A stretch of 64,000 bases of DNA, from assembly GCA_963805715.1 (NCBI GenBank), contig CAWDVK010000007.1, positions 124,001 through 188,000 on the forward strand. Direction: 5' to 3'. A model generated the notes under the pieces. That model saw only the letters and a list, made by a program, of their open reading frames with translations, ran no database searches and was not told where the DNA came from. Positions 1-9,473 of this stretch are shown one piece after another (within the stretch, counting starts at the first letter, position 1; every line of letters begins with the position of its first letter). The stretch comes from CAWDVK01 sp963805715 (GTDB lineage: Bacteria; Actinomycetota; Actinomycetes; Streptosporangiales; Streptosporangiaceae). The position numbers were made by a program, and so were the translations under genes.

Positions 1-428
1 TCGACGCCGATCCCGGCCAGGGCGAGCTTCCCGCTCGCCTCCCACTCGCTGGCCAGGGCAAATTGCTCGTCGCCAAGCTTGACACCGGTCTTGCTGTAGG
101 GCGCATCCTGGTCTGGATGCGACAGCGACATGGCCATGTCCAGGTAGTGCGTGCCGGCCCGCAGCGCGGCCCGGAACAGCGGCATGACGAACCGCGGGTC
201 GGTGGCGTTCATCAGCACGTCGCAGCGTTGCCCGGTGAGCAGGTCCGCGGTGGCCGCTTCGTCCCGGGCGTCCAGCTGGACGGCGGTGTAGGAGTCCCTG
301 GCCCGCGCGGCGTGCTGGGCGCGGGCCAGGTCGTAATCGGCAATGACAAGCTCGGCGAACGGGCGGCGAGCGGCGATCCGGGCCAGCGCGGTACCGACGC
401 CGCCGGCCCCGACAAGAAGTATGCGCAT
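1..428 (-). CDS. Saccharopine dehydrogenase-like NAD(P)-binding protein, C-terminus cut by window edge
   Basis: Only the first 142 residues lie in the window; the gene runs off its left edge. The protein opens with MRILLVGAGGVGTALARIAARR, a Rossmann fingerprint (GxGGVG). This is followed by an acidic strand end (VIADYD) and then NATDPRFVMPLFRAALRAGTHYLD, the arrangement of the saccharopine dehydrogenase NADP-binding domain. Family members include lysine-pathway enzymes and many uncharacterised oxidoreductases, so the substrate is unknown. The ATG at 428 is chosen because it starts directly at the Rossmann strand. The gene diverges from the permease at 652. Confidence 0.72.
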   Translation of the reverse strand, partial: MRILLVGAGGVGTALARIAARRPFAELVIADYDLARAQHAARARDSYTAVQLDARDEAATADLLTGQRCDVLMNATDPRFVMPLFRAALRAGTHYLDMAMSLSHPDQDAPYSKTGVKLGDEQFALASEWEASGKLALAGIGV

Positions 429-651
429 AGCCGCGATCCTAGTCCCGGAGGCCTAGCCAACCAACGAGACCAGTCGTGATACGTACCTGTTACAACTGAA
501 ATCGTTGCTCGATCACAAGATCCATGCTAGAACCGTTGCACGTAGGGTGCGCAATCCGTCGTGCTGGCGTTCCCGATTCAATGCCCGCCCGGCCCGACCG
601 CGGCAGCGGGTACCACCCAGGCAATCGGGTGACTCTCAGGAGGGGCAAGCC

Positions 652-2217
652 ATGGCCACCACCACGTCAGAGCTGCAGCCGGTAGAGGAAACCAGGGACA
701 AGGGCCTCAAAGGCGGCGCGCTGGGGCTGATCTCCAGTGTCGTCATGGGCGTGGCCTCCACGGCCCCCGCCTACAGCCTGGCGGCGACCCTGCTCTTCGT
801 GGTGGTCCTGGTCGGCTTCCATGCCCCCTCGGTCGCCGTGCTGGCCTTCGTGCCGATGCTGCTCTGCTCGATCGGCTACAGCGAGCTGAACAAGGCGGAC
901 CCGGACTGCGGGACGACGTTCACCTGGGCGACCCGGGCGTTCGGCCCGAAGACCGGGTGGGCCGGCGGCTGGGGGATCGTGGCCGCCGACATCCTGGTCA
1001 TGGCCAGCCTGGCGCAGGTCGCCGGGCAGTACGTGTTCCTGCTGGTCCAGGGCCCGAACAGCGCGATCGGGACGAACCCGGCCAGCCCGTGGGTGCTGCT
1101 GGTCGGCATCCTGTGGATCATCGCGATGACCTACATCTGCTATCGCGGTATCGAGGTATCGGCGAACTTCCAGAAGATCCTGCTGTCCGTCGAGGTGGTC
1201 ATGCTGCTGGTGCTGTCCATCACCGCCCTGGTCAGGGTCACGACCGGGCACCACCCGGCGACATCGGTCCAGCCGCACGCGAGCTGGCTGCTGCCGACCA
1301 ACCTGACCTTCTCGGCCTTCGTCGGCGGCCTGGTGCTGATGCTCTTCATCTACTGGGGCTGGGACACCGCGGTCTCGGTCAACGAGGAGACCGCTGATAA
1401 GGCCAAGACGCCCGGCCGGGCCGCCATCATCTCCACCGTCCTGCTGCTCATCACCTATGCGATCGTGATCTTCGCGGTGATCTCCTTCGCCGGGATCGGC
1501 TCGAAGGGCATCGGCCTGACCAACACCGCGCACTCCGGCGACGTGCTCTCAGTGCTCGGCGGGGCGATCTTCGGCACCTCGGGGTTCGGCACGTTCCTGT
1601 CCCGGCTGCTGATCCTGATGGTGCTCAGCTCGGCCGCTGCCTCGACCCAGACGACCATCCTGCCGACCGCGCGCACCACCCTGTCGATGGCCGCCTACAA
1701 GGCCATCCCGCAGGCCTTCGCCAAGATCCACCCCAAGCACCTGACGCCGACTGTGTCCACGATCGTGATGGGCGTCGTCTCGATTGCCCTGTACGTCCCG
1801 ATGAACTTCATCTCCGGGGGCAACGTCATCTACGACGCGGTCACCGCGATCGGGCTCTACATCGCCTTCTACTACGGGCTGACCGCGTTCTCCTGCGTCT
1901 GGTACTACCGCAAGACGCTGACCAGCAGCACGCGCAATCTCTGGATGCAGGGCATCCTGCCGCTGCTCGGCGGGCTGATCATGTACGCGGCCGGCGCGTG
2001 GAGCCTGTGGGAGGACTGGGACGTAGTGGTCGGGCAGCCCTACACGCAGTGGAAGATGCCCGGCACCGGCTGGATCATCGGCGGCCCGTTCGTGATCGCC
2101 TTCCTGGCGGCGCTGGTCGGCTTGCTGGCATTCATCTTCATGCGGGTGACCGCGCCGGCCTTCTTCCGCAAGGAGACGCTGACCAGGGCCACGCCGACCC
2201 TCGTCCCGGACGAGTAG
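652..2217 (+). CDS. APC-superfamily amino acid permease
   Basis: This 521-residue integral membrane protein is the right length for an APC-family amino acid/polyamine/organocation transporter. After a short hydrophilic N-terminus comes the first helix (GALGLISSVVMGVASTAPAY), with the helix-breaking Gly/Ser/Thr stretch that binds substrate in this fold. About 12-14 hydrophobic segments follow. The start at 652 is preferred over an upstream in-frame ATG at 505 because AGGAGGGG sits just before it and the upstream extension is Arg-rich and unlike a transporter. It probably takes up amino acids or amines with protons or Na+. The exact substrate cannot be read from the sequence. Confidence 0.88.
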   Translation: MATTTSELQPVEETRDKGLKGGALGLISSVVMGVASTAPAYSLAATLLFVVVLVGFHAPSVAVLAFVPMLLCSIGYSELNKADPDCGTTFTWATRAFGPKTGWAGGWGIVAADILVMASLAQVAGQYVFLLVQGPNSAIGTNPASPWVLLVGILWIIAMTYICYRGIEVSANFQKILLSVEVVMLLVLSITALVRVTTGHHPATSVQPHASWLLPTNLTFSAFVGGLVLMLFIYWGWDTAVSVNEETADKAKTPGRAAIISTVLLLITYAIVIFAVISFAGIGSKGIGLTNTAHSGDVLSVLGGAIFGTSGFGTFLSRLLILMVLSSAAASTQTTILPTARTTLSMAAYKAIPQAFAKIHPKHLTPTVSTIVMGVVSIALYVPMNFISGGNVIYDAVTAIGLYIAFYYGLTAFSCVWYYRKTLTSSTRNLWMQGILPLLGGLIMYAAGAWSLWEDWDVVVGQPYTQWKMPGTGWIIGGPFVIAFLAALVGLLAFIFMRVTAPAFFRKETLTRATPTLVPDE

Positions 2218-2288
2218 GCGGCCACGCCCCGGGGCCCGGGCCCCGCGCCTTCGCCCGGAGCGTCGGCGGCACCGCCTAGGCTAGGCGA

Positions 2289-4552
2289 GTGACCGCGATG
2301 GCCGTTGGATCTGACGCTCTCCTGGACGGGCTGAACCCGCAGCAGCGGGCCGCCGTCGTGCACGAGGGCGGCCCGCTGCTGATCGTGGCCGGGGCCGGCT
2401 GGGCAAGACCCGGGTGCTCACGCACCGGATCGCCTACCTGCTGGCGGAGCGGCACGTCGCGCCGGGCGAGATCCTCGCCATCACCTTCACCAACAAGGCA
2501 GCCGGCGAGATGGCGGCCAGGGCGACGGCGATGACCGGCGCACGGGCCCGGGCGATGTGGCTGACGACCTTCCACTCGGCCTGCGTGCGGATCCTGCGCC
2601 GTGAGGCCAGGCGGTTCGGCTACCCGTCTGGCTTCTCCATCTACGACCAGGCCGACTCGCAGCGGCTGATGGCGATGGTCTGCCGTGAGCTGGACCTGGA
2701 CTCCAAGTACTTCCCGCCGCGCGCGATGATCAGCCAGGTGTCGAATCTCAAGAACGAGCTGGTCGACTACGAGACGATGGCCGCCCGTGCCACCGGCTAC
2801 CGGGAGAAGGCACTGGCCGAGGCCTACGGCGAGTACCAGCGCCGGCTGATGGCGGCCGGCGCGATGGACTTCGATGACCTGATCATGGTCACGGTCAGCC
2901 TGCTGCAGGCGTTCCCCGAGGTGTCGGCCGAGTACCGGAGCAGGTTCCGGCACGTGCTCGTCGATGAGTACCAGGACACCAACCACGCGCAGTACGTGCT
3001 GGTTCGCGAGCTGGCCCTGTCGCCGGCCTCGGTCCCGGCCGGCCAGGCGGCAGCCGGCCCGGACTCGCCGGCCTTCATCCCGCCGGCCGAGCTGGTCGTG
3101 GTGGGCGACGCGGACCAGTCGATCTACGCCTTCCGGGGCGCGACGATCAGGAACATCGAGGAGTTCGAGCGCGACTTCGCCGGCGCCCGGGTGATCCTGC
3201 TCGAGCAGAACTACCGCTCCACGCAGAACATCCTGGCCGCCGCCAATGCCGTGGTATCCCGCAATCCCGGCCGGGTGCCGAAGAACCTCTGGTCGGATGC
3301 GGGCGACGGGCCGCCGATCACCGGCTACGTGGCCGACAGCGAGCACGACGAGGCCGCCTTCGTGACCGAGGAGGTCGACCGGCTCGCTGATGAGGGACTG
3401 GCGACGCCGGGCCAGGTCGCGGTGTTCTACCGGACCAACGCGCAGTCCCGTGTCTTCGAGGAAGTGTTCATCCGCGCCGGGCTGCCCTACAAGGTGATCG
3501 GCGGGGTCCGGTTCTACGAGCGGCGCGAGGTCCGCGACCTGCTCGGCTACCTGCGGCTGATCGCCAACCCCGGCGACGAGGTATCGCTGCGCCGGGTGCT
3601 GAACACGCCCCGCCGCGGGATCGGCGAGCGGGCCGAGGAGTACGCGGCGGCGTTCGCCAGCCGGGAGCGGATCACCTTCGCCGCCGCGCTGGCCCGGCCG
3701 CAGGACGTGCCGGGCCTGGCCACCCGGTCGGTGCGCGCGATCGAGGCCTTCAACGACCTGATCGGCGAGCTGCGGGCGGCCGCCGAGGCGGGCAGCCCGG
3801 TCGGCGACCTGGCTGAGGCGGTGCTGGACAGGACCGGCTACGTGGCCGAGCTGCTGGCCTCGTCCGACCTGCAGGACGCGAGCCGGGTGGAGAACCTGAC
3901 CGAGCTGGTGTCGGTGGCGCGTGAGTTCGATGCCGCGCACCCGGGCGGGACGCTGGCCGATTTCCTCGAGCAGGTGTCGCTGGTCGCCGACGCCGACCAG
4001 GTGCCCGATGGCGAGGACCACGGCGGCATGGTCACGCTGATGACCCTGCACACCGCCAAGGGGCTGGAGTTCCCGGTGGTCTTCCTGACCGGGCTGGAGG
4101 AGAACGTCTTCCCGCATGAGCGCTCGATCAACGACGACACCGAGCTGGCCGAGGAGCGCCGGCTCGCCTACGTCGGCATCACCAGGGCGCGGGAGCGGCT
4201 GTACCTGACCAGGGCAATCTCCCGCGCCTGGTACGGCAGGCCCGCGTTTCACCGGCAGTCCAGGTTCCTGTCGGAGGTGCCGGCTGAACTGATCGACTGG
4301 CGCCGGGACGCGGCGGCGGCCGCGCCGCCGGCCGCCGAGCGGCTGGCCCGCCGGCCGGGCGTGCAGGCGCTGGGCAACCGGAATGTGCCGTCGCTGCAGC
4401 CAGGCGACCGGGTGACGCACGACTCCTACGGGCTGGGAACGGTGCTGTCGGTCGAGGGCCGCGGCGACGACCCCGAGGCGAAGATCGATTTCGGTGGCGA
4501 CTACGGGATCAAGCACCTGGTGCTCCGGTACGCCCCGATCGAGAAGCTGTAG
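2289..4552 (+). CDS. pcrA: ATP-dependent DNA helicase UvrD/PcrA, frame broken inside Walker A
   Basis: PcrA is a superfamily 1A 3'-5' helicase for DNA repair and replication. The N-terminal LNPQQRAAVVHEGGPLLIVAGAG (Q motif and start of Walker A) reads from the GTG at 2289. The rest (GKTRVLTHRIAYLL onward) lies in the -1 frame. Adding one base near 2399-2402 restores GAGSGKTR and gives about 754 residues, the family's normal size. Downstream are VDEYQDTN (Walker B), VGDADQSIYAFRGA, LMTLHTAKGLEFPVVF and a C-terminal Tudor-like tail (PGDRVTHDSYGLGTV). Because PcrA is normally essential, a sequencing error is likelier than loss. The long open frame opposite this gene is a GC artefact. Confidence 0.93.
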
Positions 4553-4654
4553 CCGGGTCAGTTCACGGGTGTCGCCGCGGATCTGGCGGCGGCTAGTCTT
4601 CGGAAGAGAGGCTAGCCTTGCCGCCCGCAGGGTCCGCGCTGGCAGAGGAGCGTT

Positions 4655-5083
4655 ATGAGCAGCATCCGGGTGATCATCGCCAAGCCGGGCCTGGATGGCC
4701 ATGATCGCGGCGCCAAGGTGGTGGCCCGGGCCCTGCGCGACGCCGGCGTGGAGGTCATCTACACCGGGCTGCACCAGACACCCGAGCAGATCGTGGCCGC
4801 CGCGCTGCAGGAGGACGCCGACGCCATCGGCCTGTCGGTGCTGTCCGGGGCGCACATGACCCAGTTCAGGCGGGTCATCGAGCTGCTGCATGAGCGCGGA
4901 GCCGGCGACATCACCGTGTTCGGCGGCGGCATCATCCCCGACGCTGACATCGACGAGCTGAAGCTCATGGGCGTGGCCAGGATCTTCACGCCCGGCGCGC
5001 CGACGACCGAGATCGTGGACTGGGTGCGCTCCGCCCTCGGCCGCGACGAGCCTGCCGTCGGCAGCCAGGAGCCGGTCGGCTAG
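4655..5083 (+). CDS. Cobalamin (B12)-binding protein, small subunit of an acyl-CoA mutase
   Basis: The 142-residue stand-alone B12-binding domain matches the C-terminal domain of methylmalonyl-CoA mutase and the separate small subunits of isobutyryl- or 2-hydroxyisobutyryl-CoA mutase (IcmB/HcmB). The lower-ligand motif DxHxxG is present (LDGHDRG, about residues 14-20). It is followed by SVLSGAH and FGGGIIPD, which line the nucleotide-loop pocket. It would bind adenosylcobalamin and partner a catalytic large subunit that is not in this window. RBS GAGGAG lies just upstream of the ATG. Its place before sucCD fits a carbon-skeleton mutase feeding succinyl-CoA, but which mutase it serves is inference. 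Confidence 0.85.
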   Translation: MSSIRVIIAKPGLDGHDRGAKVVARALRDAGVEVIYTGLHQTPEQIVAAALQEDADAIGLSVLSGAHMTQFRRVIELLHERGAGDITVFGGGIIPDADIDELKLMGVARIFTPGAPTTEIVDWVRSALGRDEPAVGSQEPVG

Positions 5084-5228
5084 CCGGCCGGGCCAGCCGC
5101 CGCCGGGACGGCCGGCCCAGCCGCCGACGATCGCCCGGCCCGCACTAGGCTGCCAGCGCAGACGGGAGAGGCGCGCAGCCGCCAGACGCCCCCATCCAGC
5201 GATTGCCGAGCACGAAGGACGAACCCGA

Positions 5229-6425
5229 GTGGACCTGTTCGAGTACCAGGCGAAGGAGCTGTTCGCCTCCTTCGGCGTTCCGATTCAGCAGGGCAAGGTT
5301 GCCCAGACCGCCGAGGAGGCCCGGGCGATCGCGGAGGAGTTCGCGGCCGCCGGGAAGCCGAGCGTGGTGATCAAGGCCCAGGTGAAGGCAGGCGGCCGCG
5401 GTAAGGCAGGCGGCGTGAAGCTGGCCAGCGGCCCGGACGAGGCCGAGGTGAAGGCCCGGCAGATCCTCGGCATGGACATCAAGGGCCACACCGTGCACTC
5501 GGTCCTGGTCGCCGAGGACATCGACATCGCGCAGGAGTACTACCTGTCCTTCCTGCTGGACCGGGCCGACCGCGGCTTCCTGTCCATGTGCTCGGTGCAG
5601 GGCGGCGTCGAGATCGAGGAGGTGGCGCGGACCAGCCCGGACGCGCTGGCCCGGATCCCGGTCGATCCGCTGACCGGGCTGGACGCGGCGACGGCGGCCG
5701 AGATCGTCCGGGCCGGACGGCTGCCGGAGGAGGCGCTGGCCGGCGCGGCCGCGCTGGCCGAGCGGCTGTGGGATGTCTTCACCGGCGCGGACGCGACCCT
5801 GACCGAGGTGAACCCGCTGGTGCTGACCGGCAGCGGGCGGGTGATCGCGCTGGACGCCAAGGTCACGCTGGATGACAACGCGGCGTTCCGGCAGGACCTC
5901 GGGAAGTTCGCCGACCCGACCGCCGCGGACCCGCTGGAGGCGCGGGCCAAGGCGAAGCACCTGAACTACGTCAAGCTGGACGGCGCGGTCGGCATCATCG
6001 GCAACGGCGCCGGCCTGGTCATGTCCACCCTCAACGTCGTCGCCTACGCGGGCGAGGAGTTCGGCGGCGTGCGGCCCGCGAACTTCCTGGACATCGGCGG
6101 CGGCGCCTCGGCCGAGGTGATGGCCGACGGCCTCGACATCGTGCTGTCCGACCCGTCCGTGCGCAGCGTCCTGGTCAACGTCTTCGGCGGGATTACCTCC
6201 TGCGACGCGGTCGCGAACGGGATCGTCTCGGCGATCGGGATGCTCGCCGGGCGCGGCGAGCCGGTCCGGCACCCGATCGTGGTGCGGCTGGACGGCAACA
6301 ACGCGGCCGAGGGGCGCAGGATCCTGGCGGAGGCCGGCCTGCCCACGGTGGAGCAGGTGGCGACGATGGACGATGCGGCGCGGCGCGCCGCCGAGCTGGC
6401 CGCTTCGGCCGCGACGGGAGCATGA
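5229..6425 (+). CDS. sucC: Succinyl-CoA synthetase (ADP-forming) beta subunit
   Basis: The 398-residue beta subunit has an N-terminal ATP-grasp fold (MDLFEYQAKELFASFGVP; KAQVKAGGRGKAGGVK binds nucleotide). Its C-terminal CoA-ligase domain carries GNGAGLVMSTLNVV, DIGGGAS and NVFGGITSCD. With SucD it makes the TCA-cycle enzyme that interconverts succinyl-CoA and succinate with substrate-level phosphorylation. The GTG start follows GAAGGACGA. The stop at 6423-6425 is one base from the sucD start, so the two subunits are translated together. Confidence 0.97.
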   Translation: MDLFEYQAKELFASFGVPIQQGKVAQTAEEARAIAEEFAAAGKPSVVIKAQVKAGGRGKAGGVKLASGPDEAEVKARQILGMDIKGHTVHSVLVAEDIDIAQEYYLSFLLDRADRGFLSMCSVQGGVEIEEVARTSPDALARIPVDPLTGLDAATAAEIVRAGRLPEEALAGAAALAERLWDVFTGADATLTEVNPLVLTGSGRVIALDAKVTLDDNAAFRQDLGKFADPTAADPLEARAKAKHLNYVKLDGAVGIIGNGAGLVMSTLNVVAYAGEEFGGVRPANFLDIGGGASAEVMADGLDIVLSDPSVRSVLVNVFGGITSCDAVANGIVSAIGMLAGRGEPVRHPIVVRLDGNNAAEGRRILAEAGLPTVEQVATMDDAARRAAELAASAATGA

Positions 6426-6426
6426 G

Positions 6427-7314
6427 ATGGCTATCTTCCTGAACGGCGACAGCCGGGTCATCATCCAGGGCATCACCGGCTCCGAGGGCCGCAAGCACGG
6501 GGCCCGGATGATCACCGCCGGGACGAACGTGGTCGGCGGCACCAACCCGCGCAAGGCCGGCCAGGCGATCGAGCTGGGCGGCGAGCAGGTGCCGGTGTTC
6601 GGGACCGTGGCCGACGCGATGGCGGCCACCGGGGCGGACGTGTCCGTGGTCTTCGTCCCGCCGGCCGGCACCAAGGACGCCGTGATCGAGGCGATCGACG
6701 CGCGCATCCCGCTCGCGATCGTGATCACCGAGGGCATCCCGGTGCACGACACGGCCATCTTCTGGGCGCATGCCTGCGCGGCCGGGAACACGACCAGGAT
6801 CGTCGGGCCTAACTGCCCCGGCGTCGCGTCGCCCGGCAAGTCCAACGCGGGCATCATCCCGGCCGACATCAGCAGCGAGGGCCGGATCGGGCTGGTGTCC
6901 AAGTCCGGGACGCTGACCTACCAGATGATGTACGAGCTGCGCGACATCGGCTTCTCGACCGCCGTCGGGATCGGCGGGGACCCGATCATCGGCACCACCC
7001 ACATTGACTGCCTGCGAGCGTTCGAGGATGACCCGGAGACCAACGTCATCGTCATGATCGGCGAGATCGGCGGGGACGCCGAGGAGCGCGCCGCCGCGTT
7101 CATCGAGAAGAACGTGTCGAAGCCCGTGGTCGCCTACGTGGCCGGCTTTACCGCCCCCGAGGGCAAGACGATGGGCCACGCGGGCGCGATCATCTCGGGC
7201 TCGTCCGGCACCGCGCAGGCGAAGAAGGAAGCGCTGGAGAAGGTCGGCGTGCGGGTCGGCCGGACCCCGAGCGGGACGGCCCGGCTGGTCCGCGAGCTGA
7301 TCCAGGCCGGCTGA
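6427..7314 (+). CDS. sucD: Succinyl-CoA synthetase alpha subunit
   Basis: The 295-residue alpha subunit begins MAIFLNGDSRVIIQGITGSEG, the CoA-binding Rossmann domain. KSGTLTYQ and FEDDPETNVIVMIGEIGG follow. The GHAGAII segment carries the histidine that is phosphorylated during catalysis. The ATG at 6427 is chosen because it lies directly after the sucC stop; the frame extends further upstream only inside sucC. A strong hairpin follows the stop and probably ends the sucCD transcript. Confidence 0.97.
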   Translation: MAIFLNGDSRVIIQGITGSEGRKHGARMITAGTNVVGGTNPRKAGQAIELGGEQVPVFGTVADAMAATGADVSVVFVPPAGTKDAVIEAIDARIPLAIVITEGIPVHDTAIFWAHACAAGNTTRIVGPNCPGVASPGKSNAGIIPADISSEGRIGLVSKSGTLTYQMMYELRDIGFSTAVGIGGDPIIGTTHIDCLRAFEDDPETNVIVMIGEIGGDAEERAAAFIEKNVSKPVVAYVAGFTAPEGKTMGHAGAIISGSSGTAQAKKEALEKVGVRVGRTPSGTARLVRELIQAG

Positions 7315-7335
7315 CGCCGGGCGCGGCGCGCCGCA

Positions 7336-7363
7336 GCCCGTTGAACGGACCTGTTCAACGGGC
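7336..7363 (+). terminator. Hairpin after sucCD
   Basis: An 11-bp perfect inverted repeat (GCCCGTTGAAC / GTTCAACGGGC) encloses a 6-nt loop, 22 bases after sucD. There is no T-run, as is common for actinobacterial terminators. Confidence 0.7.
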
Positions 7364-7450
7364 CCCGACCCGCTGGCCTCCTTGATCAGCGGGTGGCGCT
7401 GCGGCGCGCCTCCCGGCCGCATGGGCGCGAACTTGCCAGGCTTGAGTCTT

Positions 7451-9065
7451 ATGACTAGTTCCGCCACCGGTGCGCGGCAAGCCGGCGCCGGCGGCAGCGG
7501 CCCGGACGGGGCACCGGGCAGCGCCCGCCCGCTGGTGGTCACCGGCGCGATGGCGGCCTGCGTGGCCGCCAGCGCCGGCCTGGCCGTGGCGACCCTGCTC
7601 GTGCTAGCCGCGTGGATAGCCGCGCCGCACGTGGGCGACGGCCTCACCAGCGTGATGCGCGCCGCGGCCGTGCTCTGGCTGATCGGGCACCACGTCGGCT
7701 TTACCTCGCGGGGCGGCGTGCGGATCGGCATGCTGCCGCTGGGCCTGGCGCTGCTGCCCGGCGCGCTGCTGTGGCGGGCCGGGCGCTGGGTGGTCCGGGC
7801 CGGCGGCGTTCAGCCGGCTGCGCCATGTCGGCTACGCCGCGCTCGCGCTCGCCGCGCCGTACGGGCTGCTGACCATGACGCTGGCCCTGGCGAGTCAGTC
7901 CCCGCAGGCGGCGCCGGCGGTGCTGCAGGCCGGAGTCTGCGGGTTCCTGCTGGCGCTGACGGCGGGCGGGCTGGGCGGCGCGCGTGCGCTGGCTCCCTGG
8001 ACGCGGCTGACCGATCTGCTGCCGGATCGGGCGCGGTCGGTCATCGTCGGCGCCGGGACCGCGCTCGCCGCCCTGGTGATCGCCGGCGCGGTGCTGGCCG
8101 CCGTGGCGCTGGGGACGCACCTGACTGAGTTCGCCACGCTCAGCCGCGGCCTGGCGCCGGACGCGGTAGGCGGCGCGCTGCTGCTGCTCGCCCAGCTGGC
8201 CTACGTGCCGAACGCGCTGATCTGGTCCGTCTCCTTCATCGTCGGACCTGGTTTTGCGATCGGGACCGGCACGGTGGTGGCGCCGACCGGGACAGTCCTC
8301 GGTCAGCTTCCTGCCTTCCCGATGCTGGCGGCGCTGCCTCCCGGCGTGCACAGCGGCACGGCGGCCTGGCTGGCCGGCCTGGTGCTCGCATTCCCGTACC
8401 TGGCGGGCTGCGCCGGCGGCCTGCTGATGATCCGGGCAGCGCCCACGCCCTCGCCCGAGATGGCGCCGCTGTGGGGGCTGGCCTGCGGCGGGGTGACCGG
8501 ATGCCTGCTCGGAGTGGCGGCCGCCTTTTCCGGCGGCCCTCTCGGCAGCGGGCGGCTCGCGGCCGTCGGCCCGTCGGCCTGGCAGGTGGCGGTGGTTGCC
8601 GCGCTGGAGGTGGGCGTCGCCGCCGCCGTGACCGCCGGCGTCGCCAACTGGCTCATGCTACGCGGCGGACTGCGCGGACTGGGCGGACTGGGCGGACTGG
8701 GCCGGCTGTCCTGGCTGGCCCGGCCTGACCGGACGGACGCGGCGGGCTGGGTCGGCGTGCGGGCCTGGCCGGCCGAACGCGGTAGTGCCGGTAATCGCGG
8801 GCCCGGCGGTGACGACAGCCCGGACGGGCCAGGCCGCGGCGATCGCGCGGGCAGCCGGGGGAGGCCTGCGGACAGTGCGAGCCTGCGGCCCGTGCGCCCG
8901 GATGGCCAGGCCGACCGGATGCCCGGGCCGCTGCCGGGCCGCGGCAGGGACGACAGCGGGCACACGATCTACCTCGACCCGTGGGCCAGCGACGCGAGCG
9001 CCGTGCCGCAGCCCCGGCGGGGCGGGTCCGCAGGTCGTCGCGGCGGCCCTTCCGCGCTGCCCTAG
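7451..9065 (+). CDS. DUF6350 multi-pass membrane protein, frame broken near 7800
   Basis: This is a hydrophobic protein with many transmembrane segments and no known function. It occupies the usual actinobacterial slot between sucD and purN. The middle segment AYVPNALIWSVSFIVGPGFAIGTGTVVAPTG is typical of the DUF6350 family (sometimes called cell-division protein PerM). The first 116 or so residues read from the ATG at 7451. Near 7798-7806 the sequence must switch to the +1 frame to continue as FSRLRHVGYAALALAAPYGLL; loss of two bases or gain of one explains this. The last 130 residues are a low-complexity Gly/Arg/Asp/Pro-rich hydrophilic tail. RBS support for the ATG is weak. Confidence 0.75.
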
Positions 9066-9473
9066 CCGGGCCACGGTTCTCACCAGTCCCGCCGTGGTCC
9101 GCCCTGGCTGGGTCCGCCCCGGTGCTCAGCGATCGTGACCTGCGCACGGCACTAGCGTTAACGGCAGACATGGCAGCGATGTATTCCGCGGATAACGGCG
9201 GCTGCCGTTTTCTTAAGCGCTGTTCCCCGGCCGCGAGGTTTATGCCCTATTTTTAAATGGTTGGCGCCGGATCTATTGAGCGGGTCGGTGAAAGCTCTCA
9301 GCTGGGGCTTCATTACCCGGATCTGGATCGTTCACCTACTTCTCGGGTAGATAACCCATTCCGTTTCTTGTCGCTGATTCGGGTGCGAGGCATTCTGGGC
9401 GCGTCGGCCTGCCGGCCGGTCGGTGCGGGCATTCGCATCGGTGGTCCCCGCGCTTACACGTCTAGGAGGATGC
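9066..9473 (+). promoter_or_regulatory. Upstream region of the PstS-like gene, possible PHO box
   Basis: This 408-base gap is clearly less GC-rich than its surroundings, with TTTTTAAA near 9250 and an AT-rich block at 9330-9370, and I see no convincing gene in it. GTTCACC at 9330-9336 followed by similar spaced heptamers resembles the direct-repeat PHO box of Streptomyces PhoP targets. The match is partial and rests on one good heptamer. RBS AGGAGG (9464-9469) belongs to the next gene. Confidence 0.35.

Noticed and set aside
2385..2415. Programmed frameshifting in pcrA, folD, ligA or gpsA
   Set aside because: No slippery heptamer plus downstream structure is common to the sites, and the genes are not known to use recoding.
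2276..4891. An 871-codon open frame on the minus strand opposite pcrA
   Set aside because: It is rich in Arg/Gly/His/Gln with no domain, lies exactly opposite a clear helicase, and is typical of antisense frames in GC-rich DNA.
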